From positions 1 through 21,864 of the forward strand of contig JBEKTY010000140.1 in assembly GCA_049515555.1 (NCBI GenBank): a DNA stretch of 21,864 bases. Reading direction: 5' to 3'. This document shows positions 1 to 6,794 of the stretch, piece after piece. Source of the stretch: JBEKTY01 sp049515555 (GTDB lineage Bacteria > Planctomycetota > Planctomycetia > Pirellulales > Thermoguttaceae). How positions within the stretch are numbered: the first letter of the stretch is position 1; each line of letters begins with the position of its first letter. The position numbers and the translations under genes were made by a program. The notes under the pieces are model-generated. The model was not told the origin of the DNA and made no database searches. It was given only the letters and a program-made list of their open reading frames with translations.

Positions 1-121
1 ATCCCGCCAAGGCCTTCCACAGTACGTAGGCCAGGAAGCAGACCAGGATGTGCGCCAACACGCGGTCTTCTTTCTGATGCCAGATCGGGCGGATTTCCAG
101 TTCGTCCTTGCTGATGCGGAA
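1..121 (-). pseudogene. IS4/IS1634-like transposase, C-terminal remnant
   Basis: The minus strand encodes a stretch beginning FRISKDELEIRPIWHQKED and continuing through a hydrophobic AHILVCFLAYVLWK segment. This is the characteristic C-terminal end of IS4-superfamily (IS1634-type) DDE transposases, where the ELxIRPIxHQ segment follows the catalytic Glu region. The gene runs off the left edge, so its true stop is not seen. Similarity stops abruptly at about base 121: the frame stays open upstream to a stop near base 190, but those residues (rich in Arg and Gly) do not look like transposase, and the opposite strand there encodes a PEP-CTERM protein. The N-terminal and catalytic parts are therefore absent and the gene should be inactive. 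The family call rests on recognition of the motif and the exact IS family is less certain. Confidence 0.7.
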
Positions 122-435
122 GTTCGACCCCAACGACCACGTTTACCACGGATCTGTTTTCGGACGGGAGGGTCGGACTCCATGATTTTACTCTCACACA
201 AAGTTTCGACAACTTTGTCTTGATAACCCCTGCCCCCGAACCCTCCATCTTCGTCCTTCTCGGTGTCGGTGCAATCGGCCTTGTCGGTTTCGCGTGGCGG
301 CGGCGGTCAGCGAGAAGAACTGCCGAACCAGAACCACAAGACGATTTTGCGGCAACACGCAGCGAAGACGAAAAGCACGCGATGCAACATGGGTATTTCT
401 CCTCCTTGGGAATGACGTGGTCCACAGTTCGGTGA
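121..435 (+). pseudogene. PEP-CTERM protein, C-terminal fragment
   Basis: An open frame entering at base 121 has no start codon of its own near the junction. It ends in the tripartite PEP-CTERM signal: APEPS (about bases 229-243), a hydrophobic helix IFVLLGVGAIGLVGFAW, and a basic RRRSARR cluster. PEP-CTERM tails direct exported proteins to exosortase for processing at the cell surface. The preceding residues (DFTLTQSFDNFVL) look like the end of the exported domain. The N-terminal part is missing because a transposase remnant on the other strand begins at the same point. One oddity is that about 38 residues follow the basic cluster, whereas such proteins normally stop a few residues after it, so a lost stop or frameshift is likely. 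Confidence 0.7.
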
Positions 436-543
436 TCGAATCGGATTGGTAGGATGGCGATATTCTCGCGGCCCGTCGCGTCCACAGAATCAAGGCGGAA
501 AGCCGGGGCAGTCCAGACCCACCTATCCGGTGACCACGCTACT

Positions 544-685
544 CAATTGGGCAAGGATGGTCGAGAAGGTTACCGGCGCCAAGGTCGTGGCCATGCACCA
601 TGACATCAGCACCATAACCGGCGAGGAGGTGGTTCTTCTCACGCTCGCCCGGTCACCTGACTTCCGTGAAGCAAAGATGAAATAG
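544..685 (+). pseudogene. MpsC/DUF2294-family protein, C-terminal fragment
   Basis: The reading frame contains VEKVTGAKVVAMHHDIST followed by TGEEVVLLTLA, the pattern at the C-terminal end of DUF2294 (MpsC-family) proteins, where V(T)G.KV.....DIST.TGE.V..FTL is typical. Only about 45 residues match; full domains are roughly 110 residues. The frame is open upstream to about base 446 (a TTG there), but those residues do not resemble the family and the gap to the PEP-CTERM stop is only about 10 bases. I infer a decayed fragment rather than a working gene. MpsC in Staphylococcus belongs to a bicarbonate/cation transport system, but no partner gene is visible here. Confidence 0.5.
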
Positions 686-740
686 CGTTTGCAATAACCC
701 TAATGGCACAACGCTGGAGCGATCAGTCGCTGGCCCACGG

Positions 741-1157
741 TCATTCCTCAAGGTCCAGCTTGCTCAGCAACGCCTTCACTCCCTCGGGTGTCATGATCTG
801 AGAGGGATCGACCTTGAACGAGATATCGAATCCATCGGTCGGGCCGTTGCCTTGACTCTGTAGTTCCTGTAGCCGCCCCCGCAAATGGAACAGGTTGTAA
901 GCAGTGACCATCATTTCGGTGAATGAAAGCTCCTCCTCTCTGCCGTCTGCAAGACTCAGCCGCCATTTCGTGCCTCGCAGCCTGTCAAGAACATCGTCGC
1001 CACGAAGAATACTGCGGTCGCTCATGACTTCCCGAGGCGGAATCACCTTGAATGGTTGGTTTTGCTGGACGATCCAACCAACGCGGTCAAGGATGAGCTG
1101 CATTCGGCCGGGCGAAAGATCCCCGTTCGGTTTTCTGCCGTGATCCTCATTTGACAT
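741..1157 (-). CDS. hypothetical protein (138 aa), third gene of a small operon
   Basis: I do not recognise a family. The start at ATG 1157 is chosen because AGGA lies 6 bases upstream (AGGACGTACAATG); the open frame extends further upstream, to 1256, without a comparable site. The product is soluble and mixed alpha/beta in character, with a charged N-terminus (MSNEDHGRKPNGDLSPGR). It contains a central segment FKVIPPREVMSDRS and a C-terminal FKVDPSQIMTPEGVKALLSK that reads like a helix ending in LDLEE. No signal peptide or membrane segment is seen. It is the last of three consecutive minus-strand genes (93 bases after the previous stop), all with AGGA-type ribosome binding sites, so co-transcription is likely. 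Function unknown. Confidence 0.6.
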   Translation of the reverse strand: MSNEDHGRKPNGDLSPGRMQLILDRVGWIVQQNQPFKVIPPREVMSDRSILRGDDVLDRLRGTKWRLSLADGREEELSFTEMMVTAYNLFHLRGRLQELQSQGNGPTDGFDISFKVDPSQIMTPEGVKALLSKLDLEE

Positions 1158-1249
1158 TGTACGTCCTGTTTCTTCTTCGGTCAGCGTGCTTGGTGATCTC
1201 GCCCACTCGGCCCGAGGCTGCCCGACACCTTGGCGTCTTGGCTCGTCAG

Positions 1250-1576
1250 CTACCAAACAACCTCGATCTCGTTGACCACCTGATCCTCGTCGCCCGCATG
1301 ATCCGTCCGCACGTCCGTCATCTGCGTCAGGACGTTGTGGGCGAAGTCGAAACCGGCCTCCCGCAAGGCGACCTCCACCTTCTTCTTACTGGGCGGCTCA
1401 CCGTTCAGGTACACCAGGCCCCCATGCACGGTGCCACCGCCCTCGACATGCACTCCCGTCGCCACCTGCTTGACCAGGAGCTTGGGGTCCAACCGAGTCA
1501 TCAAGTGCTGGATGGGCAGGAACTCATGTTCGTCCCGCACCGAGAACGCTTTGGGCAATTAGACTTTGGCGTGCAT
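1250..1576 (-). CDS. hypothetical protein (about 108 aa), interrupted by TAA at codon 6
   Basis: Family not recognised. The best start is ATG at 1576, with AGGA 8 bases upstream (AGGACCCATCCCATG) overlapping the stop of the preceding gene (TAGGA), which points to translational coupling. Read from there the protein begins MHAKV, then meets an in-frame TAA (1561-1559), then continues in the same frame as LPKAFSVRDEHEFLP for another 102 codons. A single C-to-T change from CAA (Gln) would explain it. A TTG directly after the stop (1558) could allow re-initiation, giving a 102-residue product. The body contains a Gly-rich GVHVEGGGTVHGGLVYLNG segment and an acidic end (DEDQVVNEIEVVW). It is either a recent nonsense lesion, a sequencing error, or a short leader. 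Confidence 0.5.
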
Positions 1577-1586
1577 GGGATGGGTC

Positions 1587-1763
1587 CTAGCGGCCGACCA
1601 CTCGAAAGCCGTCTGTTTCGCCTGGCCTGTCTTGACTTTTCATTTGCGGCTCTGCTTGGTCCTCCTGCTCCGGATACTCCTGTTCTTCCTTCTCCTCCCA
1701 TTCATCCGTTGTTGAAAAGCCTGCCTTTACCCACGACCAAATTCGTTCAAGCCATGCTTTCAT
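1587..1763 (-). CDS. small acidic hypothetical protein (58 aa), first gene of a small operon
   Basis: The start at ATG 1763 is supported by AAAGGA 8 bases upstream. The product starts MKAWLERIWSWVKAGF, a Trp-rich amphipathic N-terminus, followed by a very acidic Glu-rich middle (DEWEEKEEQEYPEQEDQAEP) and a short polar tail. I recognise no family. The same frame remains open upstream to about 1957 with sensible-looking residues (for example PEPLIPFNLELLVGTIRQD) and a TTG at 1883, so the true protein may be longer, or this may be the end of a decayed larger gene. The stop overlaps the ribosome binding site of the next gene, with 10 bases to its ATG. Confidence 0.4.
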   Translation of the reverse strand: MKAWLERIWSWVKAGFSTTDEWEEKEEQEYPEQEDQAEPQMKSQDRPGETDGFRVVGR

Positions 1764-2297
1764 AGGTATGGTCCTTTCGGCTGTCTGCCCTTGTTCAGGT
1801 TGTGAAACAGCTTCCATTATCGAAAGCCCCAACCGATGCAGACAACGCCGATTGTAGTCCTGCCGGATGGTGCCCACAAGCAACTCAAGGTTGAAAGGGA
1901 TGAGCGGTTCGGGCCGAACTTCGACGCCAGGTAGGGCATCCAGGGAATGTGAAGTTCATCACAAGAAGAAAGTCTCGCGGCTGCTTCGGAATAGCCGGGC
2001 GAGGATCTGGGCTTTTGGCCGATCGCGGCAGCCAATGCCCGTTGCCGGACATTCGAGAAAAATCGCGATCGGTTAGCCGTGATCTGACCAACCCCTCTGG
2101 TATCCTTAATCTCTGCCAAGATTCGCCCAATTATCAATGCGGCCGGATTCGCTACAGAAGGGGTCATATCCTGCCAAATGGGGTAATTGCGAATCCTACC
2201 CATCCGAAGTAGACTGTCATTCATCCGCCTGTCCCAGCCTCAATTCTGCGTCCCGGGCACCCGATAGACGGATTCGCACGCCGGCGGCACGTAAACC
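1764..2297. other. gap without a confident gene
   Basis: No recognisable gene, RNA or repeat. On the minus strand one frame, continuous with the 58-residue gene, is open from about 1957 to 1763. A second minus-strand frame is open from 2224 to 1817. Neither shows a known motif. The promoter of the three-gene minus-strand cluster should lie here, but I found no clear -35/-10 pair. The last 20 bases before 2298 hold only a weak ribosome binding site for the hsdR relic. Confidence 0.4.
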
Positions 2298-2962
2298 ATG
2301 ACGCCCGAACAGAAAGCTCGCGAGCGTATCGACGAACAGCTTCAGGCGACCGGCTGGGCTGTGCAATCCGCCGACGAATGGATATCTCCGCTGGCCGCGG
2401 CATGGCTGTGCGGGAGTTCCCTTTGGACACCGGCTTTGCCGCCTATCTGCTCTACGCCGATGCCAAGGCCATCGGCACCATCGAAGCCAAGCCCGAAGGC
2501 CATACGCTCACCGGCGTCGAACCGCAGTCGGCCAAATACTCCGCCGGCCTGCCGGCCGGGCTGCCGCATTTCCATCTGCCGCTGCCGTTTGCCTACGAAT
2601 CAACCGGCACGGTCACGCAGTTCACCAACCTGCTCGATCCGCATGTCGATGGGGTCAACGTCGGCTACGACGTTTATCGCATCGAAACGCAGATCACCAA
2701 GGGCGGTGCCACGCTCGTCAAGGAACCGGGGCTTTTCGTGCCTCATCGCGACCGACGCACCCGCAAGAAGAAGTACAAGGAACTTGACGCGGATCTGACT
2801 TACGACGCCAACGATCTCGACCGCGATGTCGTGGCGATGGACCAGATCCGCCTGGTCATTCGCACCTTCAAGGAACGGCTCTTCACGGAGATATTTCCCG
2901 ACCGGACCGAAGTGCCGAAGACGCTGGTCTTCGCCAAGACTGATCTGCACGCCGACGATATC
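2298..2962 (+). pseudogene. hsdR: type I restriction enzyme R subunit (HsdR), degraded relic
   Basis: HsdR is the ATP-dependent translocase and nuclease of type I restriction systems. The relic starts MTPEQKARERIDEQLQATGW, the usual N-terminus, then loses one base at about 2376-2378: the protein resumes in another frame as MDISAGRGMAVREF. That frame carries VEPQSAKYSAGLP and PFAYESTGTVTQFTN of the HSDR_N domain. Near base 2645 it jumps to VDGVNVGYDVYRIETQITK and LDRDVVAMDQIRLVIRTF, which belong after the second helicase domain. The Walker A and DEAH motor motifs are therefore deleted. Similarity ends around PKTLVFAKTDLHADDI; the frame stays open to 3256 but overlaps the convergent lipoprotein gene. 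No hsdS or hsdM is present. The relic is non-functional. Confidence 0.85.
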
Positions 2963-3047
2963 CGGCCCGAATCATCGCGCGGGCCCGCGTTTGAAATGGC
3001 GGACGAATTGTCCTACACCACGAAGCGCAACTATTGGGACAATTGCC

Positions 3048-4127
3048 CTACTTCTCGACCAGCCAAATGTTGCGGAACTGAACTTTGTTGCCGTGCCCCT
3101 GAAGGTAAAGCGCGCGCGGGCCCGGTCCTTCGCGCTGCCGGCCGGGCGTGCCGCGCGGAACGTCGAAATGGTTGTGGATTACGACCCCATTGTGCCGGAC
3201 GGTCATCTGCGCGTTGGCGGTCTTCTTTCCCGAGGCATCGTATTTCGGCGCGGTAAATTCGACGTCATAGGTCTGCCAGGCCATGGGTGGAAAACACATG
3301 TTCATGTCCGGCGCCTTCAGCCCGTACAACGCGCCGCACTCGTTGTCGCGCCCCTCAAGGCCAAACGAGTCCAGGACCTGGATCTCGTAACAGTCGTGCG
3401 GATAGACGCCGCTGTTGGACCGGCCTTGCCCGCGGGCCTTGGGCATCCACGACAAGCAGAACTCCAGATGCAAAGAGTAGCTGTTGAATTTGTCCTTGGT
3501 GGCTGGTCCGGACATCAGGGTTTTCCAATGGGTCATTTCGCCGCGGTCGAACTTATCCGCGGTGGTGCCGTCGAAAAGGACCTTGGCCCCGGCCGGCGGC
3601 TTGGCACCGAGGGTCGGGCTGCGGCGTTCGACACGTTTCAGTTCGGCCGTGCCGCCGTCGTTGGCGTCCGAGAGGGTCATTTTGCCGTTGGCGATGCGGC
3701 CACGGGCCTGGCCGACGTCCGTCACGTCGGGTTTTCCTCCGGGCTGCATGTAGATCCAGTGCCCGCGAAGGAACTGGCCTTTCAACTCCACGACGTCCCC
3801 GTGCCGCTGGCCTTCGATGCGGACCCGCCAGCCGGGATTCTGCCAGCCCTGACCCGGAAGTCCGCCTCTGAGCAAGTAGACATCGAACTTCCCGTCCCCC
3901 AGCGCCACAACCTGCGCGCCAATGGGTGCGCTGTTCCTTTTGAGTTCGTTGTCCTCGGTGAAGATCGTGCCGGTGCCGAGGTACTCGCCCTCGACGGCGA
4001 AATCCGGGTCCTTTCTGGCCACCTCCGGATCGATAATCTCTTGCTCTACGCAACCGGCGGCGATGGCCAGCGTAGCAATGCCGGCCAATCCCCAAAACCG
4101 CAAACACTTCTTCGCACGTCTCATCAT
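3048..4127 (-). CDS. DUF1080 (3-keto-disaccharide hydrolase-type) lipoprotein
   Basis: The product is 359 residues from ATG 4127; a second ATG at 4124 is equally possible because GGAGG lies 4 and 7 bases upstream of the two. Residues 1-25 form a lipoprotein signal (RRAKKC then a hydrophobic stretch ending AIAAG) before Cys26. The C-terminal half, from about PAGAKVLFDGTTADKFDR, is a DUF1080 concanavalin-like fold, with the family's usual GVYPHDCYEIQVLDSFG, CGALYGLKAPDMNMCFPP and AWQTYDVEF segments and the ending VQFRNIWL. Members act on sugars, some as 3-keto-glycoside hydrolases, at the cell surface. The N-terminal half (FAVEGEYLGTGTI to about residue 170) reads as a beta-rich extension seen in many planctomycete homologues. 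The gene is convergent with the hsdR relic. Confidence 0.85.
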   Translation of the reverse strand: MMRRAKKCLRFWGLAGIATLAIAAGCVEQEIIDPEVARKDPDFAVEGEYLGTGTIFTEDNELKRNSAPIGAQVVALGDGKFDVYLLRGGLPGQGWQNPGWRVRIEGQRHGDVVELKGQFLRGHWIYMQPGGKPDVTDVGQARGRIANGKMTLSDANDGGTAELKRVERRSPTLGAKPPAGAKVLFDGTTADKFDRGEMTHWKTLMSGPATKDKFNSYSLHLEFCLSWMPKARGQGRSNSGVYPHDCYEIQVLDSFGLEGRDNECGALYGLKAPDMNMCFPPMAWQTYDVEFTAPKYDASGKKTANAQMTVRHNGVVIHNHFDVPRGTPGRQREGPGPRALYLQGHGNKVQFRNIWLVEK

Positions 4128-4402
4128 TGGTCCTCCACTGAAACCGCGGGGCAATGAGCCGCCGCCACGCCTCGACAATCCGCAGCAAGTTCCCGATTTT
4201 CGGATCGCAGCCGGGGGAAAATCAAACTCCGAACCACAAAATTGGACGGACTTGTTAATTGTAGCCTTCCCCGCATCGTGACAGTAGGGGTCGGTCCCAA
4301 TACGCGTTCGTTTGATCGAACCGTGTCGGAACCCTGCATTTCTGAGAAGACCGATGCGACATCGGGGTCAGATCGGCCGTACTTCTACAGCAAGCAGTGG
4401 GC
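4128..4402. other. gap upstream of the DUF1080 gene, no gene seen
   Basis: This holds the ribosome binding site of the lipoprotein gene (GGAGG, about 4131-4135 on the minus strand) and presumably its promoter, but I could not pick a convincing -35/-10 pair. Open frames on both strands are short and show no known motif. The gap continues into the hairpin block that starts at 4403. Confidence 0.4.
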
Positions 4403-4424
4403 GCGTCGGTGGGCACGCCGACGC
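4403..4424. repeat. GC-rich hairpin 1 of a three-hairpin block
   Basis: GCGTCGG (4403-4409) and CCGACGC (4418-4424) are perfect reverse complements around the loop TGGGCACG. The central GGTGGGCACGCC resembles the core of the neighbouring hairpins. It lies 21 bases before the second hairpin, so it probably belongs to the same repeat block. Confidence 0.5.
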
Positions 4425-4444
4425 AGGCTGGAAAGGACCTTCGA

Positions 4445-4477
4445 TGCGTCGGAGGTGGGAGTGACCTCCGCGCGCAA
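4445..4477. repeat. degenerate copy of the GGTGGGGGTGACC palindromic repeat
   Basis: TGCGTCGG (4445-4452), the core AGGTGGGAGTGACCT, then CCGCGCGCAA (4468-4477). The core matches the two 29-base copies at 6664 and 11396 with few changes, and flanking arms can pair imperfectly. This is the second hairpin in a block that also holds elements at 4403 and 4488, resembling a cluster of REP-like elements. Confidence 0.55.
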
Positions 4478-4487
4478 GCGTGATGCC

Positions 4488-4524
4488 GCTGCGCGCTCCG
4501 GTAGGGGCGACCGACGCGCGCAGC
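4488..4524. repeat. GC-rich hairpin 3, related palindromic repeat
   Basis: GCTGCGCGC (4488-4496) and GCGCGCAGC (4516-4524) form a perfect 9-base inverted repeat. The loop contains CGGTAGGGGCGACCG, whose outer CGGT and ACCG can also pair. The layout (outer stem, then a GGT...ACC inner stem around a G-run) is the same as in the copies at 6664 and 11390. Confidence 0.6.
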
Positions 4525-4631
4525 GAACGACATAGCTCACCAGCCGGGCCAGCCGGAAAGACAGCATACCCCGAAAGACCAGAATGCCGGCCCGGTCTCG
4601 TGCAGCGTCTGGTTCGGTCTTTGCAGGGTGC

Positions 4632-5105
4632 TTACTTCAACCCCACGGTGCTTGCAAGCCATAACCAAAAGCCGATGCGACGATCCGGTCGGATTGAATC
4701 CATTGCGCACTGCCACGTAGCCCAAAGCCCGAGCCCGATAAGAACAAAGGCCATACCACCTGCAATCCACCAACTGACAGGCTTCCCTCGTAGGATATGC
4801 TGTCCCCCAGAGTTCCGCCGGGCCCACACGAGCCCAACGAGCAGTCCAACCGGGCCACTTGCCCATAGACCGAAGAGATAGCCCCGCTCGCCGAGAGCCA
4901 GTCCAAGAACTGCTGCCAGCGTAAAAGGGCCTACCCAGGCGAAAATGATCGCCAGGAAAAGTGAGGTGGAGGAATACCACAGAAGCGACTTCCCGGCCGG
5001 GGCCAAGTGCTGGCTCAGTTGCAACACCATCCCCGCGCCAACGCCCAACACGAGGAAGCCGGTGGCCACGAGCGAGACGAGCGCCGGCGCCATTAACACG
5101 TTCAT
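4632..5105 (-). CDS. small integral membrane protein, unknown function (157 aa)
   Basis: I do not recognise a family. From ATG 5105 the product is strongly hydrophobic, with likely membrane helices at about residues 6-28, 42-60, 61-73, 77-95, 112-131 and 144-155. Short charged loops lie at about 96-108 (ARRNSGGQHILRGKP) and 136-143 (DSIRPDRR). There are many Gly and Trp residues and no obvious catalytic or ligand motif. Upstream there is only a weak purine-rich ribosome binding site (GAGAG). It stands alone on the minus strand, with the hairpin block downstream and the recombinase gene divergent upstream. Codon phase and the regular hydrophobic pattern support a real gene. A DoxX-like or permease fragment cannot be excluded. 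Confidence 0.6.
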   Translation of the reverse strand: MNVLMAPALVSLVATGFLVLGVGAGMVLQLSQHLAPAGKSLLWYSSTSLFLAIIFAWVGPFTLAAVLGLALGERGYLFGLWASGPVGLLVGLVWARRNSGGQHILRGKPVSWWIAGGMAFVLIGLGLWATWQCAMDSIRPDRRIGFWLWLASTVGLK

Positions 5106-5578
5106 GTCCAGACTCTCGCTGGCCGAACATTCTGATTCTGCCGACGGACCCCCGCCTTCATAATATTGTTACCGTGGCGGTTCCGGCGGCATAACACGGC
5201 CCACAGCAAAAAGCATTTTTGTCAACAAGCCGCGACACGTCAAGCCCCACCACAACAGGAACTCAGAGACGCCCCAAGCTGCGCCCTGGAATAAGTTGGA
5301 TTTTCAGCACTATTCTTTGGGCCAGACCTTGAATGGACACTTTGGTTTTCGCAACACTCAAGGAAATCCGCGTCGCCAGACGCCGTAAACCGCAACGTGG
5401 CGTGCGCAGCCCCGGCGAACTATCCTCGATCTGGATCGTGATGCCAATCGGCACGCGTCCGAGTTTCTTTCCATTTCGCTCCACGGACCGGACGCGATGC
5501 CTTGCACGAAGCGTAGCGACGCCGCCGGCCGAGAGGATCTGGCAATGACGCAAATGCCGATGGCGCTGGAGTTAGTCA
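5106..5578. other. gap between membrane protein and recombinase genes
   Basis: No gene with a recognisable product. Short open frames exist on both strands (for example 5333-5548 plus and 5263-5553 minus), but neither shows a family motif. A small perfect palindrome CAAAAAGCATTTTTG lies near 5208-5222. The last 20 bases carry the recombinase ribosome binding site (GGAG, 7 bases before ATG 5579). If the recombinase belongs to an integrated element, an attachment site could lie here, but I see no direct repeat to support one. Confidence 0.35.
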
Positions 5579-6625
5579 ATGCCGACGACCCTCAAGACTG
5601 CCGTAGCGAAATACCTTGGTTCCCGGAGCCCGGCACGCGGCACTCGGGACGAGTACCAAACGACTCTCAGGAAGTGGGAGGAATGGGGCGGCGGAGCCGA
5701 GATCGAGAACCTTGGTCGAAAAGAGATTCGCGATTTTTTGGATTGGGTCCACGAGCGTGCGGTCGCTGACGAGGGAACAAATCCCGGTCGAACCGCGAAC
5801 AAGGCCCGCGACCACTTGCGTGCCATTATTTCTTGGGCGTGGGAACAGGACCTCATCGAATCGCCACCTCGTTTCCCGAAATCCAGGCCACAACGCGACG
5901 TGGCAGGCCGACACTATCTGACCAAGGCGGAGCTCAATGCCCTTTACTTTGCGACCCACGAGATGAAACGCCCACGAGGCTGGGACCGTCCGATGCCGAT
6001 TGGGCGGTACTGGCGGAGTGCGATTGTCCTTTTCTTCAACTACGGCGTTGATACCGGAACGGTATGGAAATCGGAGCCGTTCCACGAGCCGATTTTCTGG
6101 CGGCACGTGTCTTGGAGTCGCCAATCGCCAGACCGGGAGGTCAAAGAACAGTCGCCCTGTGGGTGGCTCTTCTATCGCCGGGTGAAAACGGGAAGAACCT
6201 TCTACCGGCCGATGAATCGTGTCGTTCACGCTCACGTCAAGAGCATCATGCCCGAGAATCCGGTCCCGGACGAGCCCATCTTCTTCGGCGGGGGATCTCG
6301 CCCCAATGTTCGCTTCCAGGAACTCTGCAACCTCGCTGGCATCAAGTTCAAGCTGAACGTCGAGACCGGAGAGGACGAGCCCTGGGAACTCAAGGACCTT
6401 CGCAAGACCTGTGCGACGTACTACGACGAGCACATGCCCGAGTCGTCAATCGAGATCCTCGGTCATTCGGTCGGCGGTATCACCTATCGCTACTACGCGC
6501 ATCGCGCTCCGTTGGCGTTCCGGGCGATTATGACCATTCCGCAACCGACTGCATTCTCGGCAATCGCTAAAGGGTACGAAAGCGAGTGCCCTTGCTGCCG
6601 GAGGCGATTTGCCGACGCCTCGTAG
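5579..6625 (+). CDS. atypical tyrosine recombinase/integrase
   Basis: The product is 348 residues from ATG 5579, with GGAG 7 bases upstream. Residues 1-95 form a SAM-like core-binding domain (RDEYQTTLRKWEEW, then helices up to IISWAWEQDLI). The catalytic domain follows from about HYLTKAELNALY (112). Visible catalytic candidates are Lys203 in RVKTGRTFYRPM (beta-hairpin lysine), Arg275 in ELKDLRKTCATYYDEH, His296 in ILGHSVGG, and Tyr305 or Tyr306 in YRYYAH. The first catalytic Arg, normally in a GLRxxEL motif, is not present at the matching site, where the sequence is NYGVDTGTVWKSE. The box II histidine is also absent (LKDLR). The C-terminus carries a CPCC pair (338-341), perhaps a metal site. 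The gene may be a domesticated or divergent recombinase; target unknown. Confidence 0.8.
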   Translation: MPTTLKTAVAKYLGSRSPARGTRDEYQTTLRKWEEWGGGAEIENLGRKEIRDFLDWVHERAVADEGTNPGRTANKARDHLRAIISWAWEQDLIESPPRFPKSRPQRDVAGRHYLTKAELNALYFATHEMKRPRGWDRPMPIGRYWRSAIVLFFNYGVDTGTVWKSEPFHEPIFWRHVSWSRQSPDREVKEQSPCGWLFYRRVKTGRTFYRPMNRVVHAHVKSIMPENPVPDEPIFFGGGSRPNVRFQELCNLAGIKFKLNVETGEDEPWELKDLRKTCATYYDEHMPESSIEILGHSVGGITYRYYAHRAPLAFRAIMTIPQPTAFSAIAKGYESECPCCRRRFADAS

Positions 6626-6663
6626 CCACGGGCGAGATGTGATTATCGCTAAACACTTTGCGC

Positions 6664-6692
6664 GCGGAGGTGGGGGTGACCGCCGCAGGCAA
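6664..6692. repeat. dispersed palindromic repeat, copy with 29 bases identical to 11396
   Basis: GCGGAGGTGGGGGTGACC then GCCGCAGGCAA, identical over 29 bases to the copy at 11396-11424. Here the left arm is TTGCGCGCGG rather than TTGCCTGCGG, so it pairs imperfectly with CCGCAGGCAA. It lies 38 bases after the recombinase stop and about 100 bases beyond the convergent peptidase stop, so it could also act as a transcription barrier between them. Confidence 0.65.
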
Positions 6693-6794
6693 GCTGGGCC
6701 GAGGTCGTTCCGATAAATCGGTCCTTAGTCGGGATTCTCAGAAAACGGTTGAGGAAGTGGGGCAATCGCACAACATTGTAAATGCCGGCACGGG

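Noticed and set aside
1817..2224. A 135-codon minus-strand frame with a segment (NPAALIIGRILAEIKD) faintly like an IS110 transposase
   Set aside because: The similarity is too short and the expected surrounding motifs are missing.
2826..4157. A 443-codon plus-strand open frame
   Set aside because: It lies antisense to the DUF1080 lipoprotein gene, has no family motif and is explained by GC-rich codon bias.
4403..4524. The hairpin block as a CRISPR array
   Set aside because: The units differ in sequence and spacing, and there are no regular spacers or cas genes.
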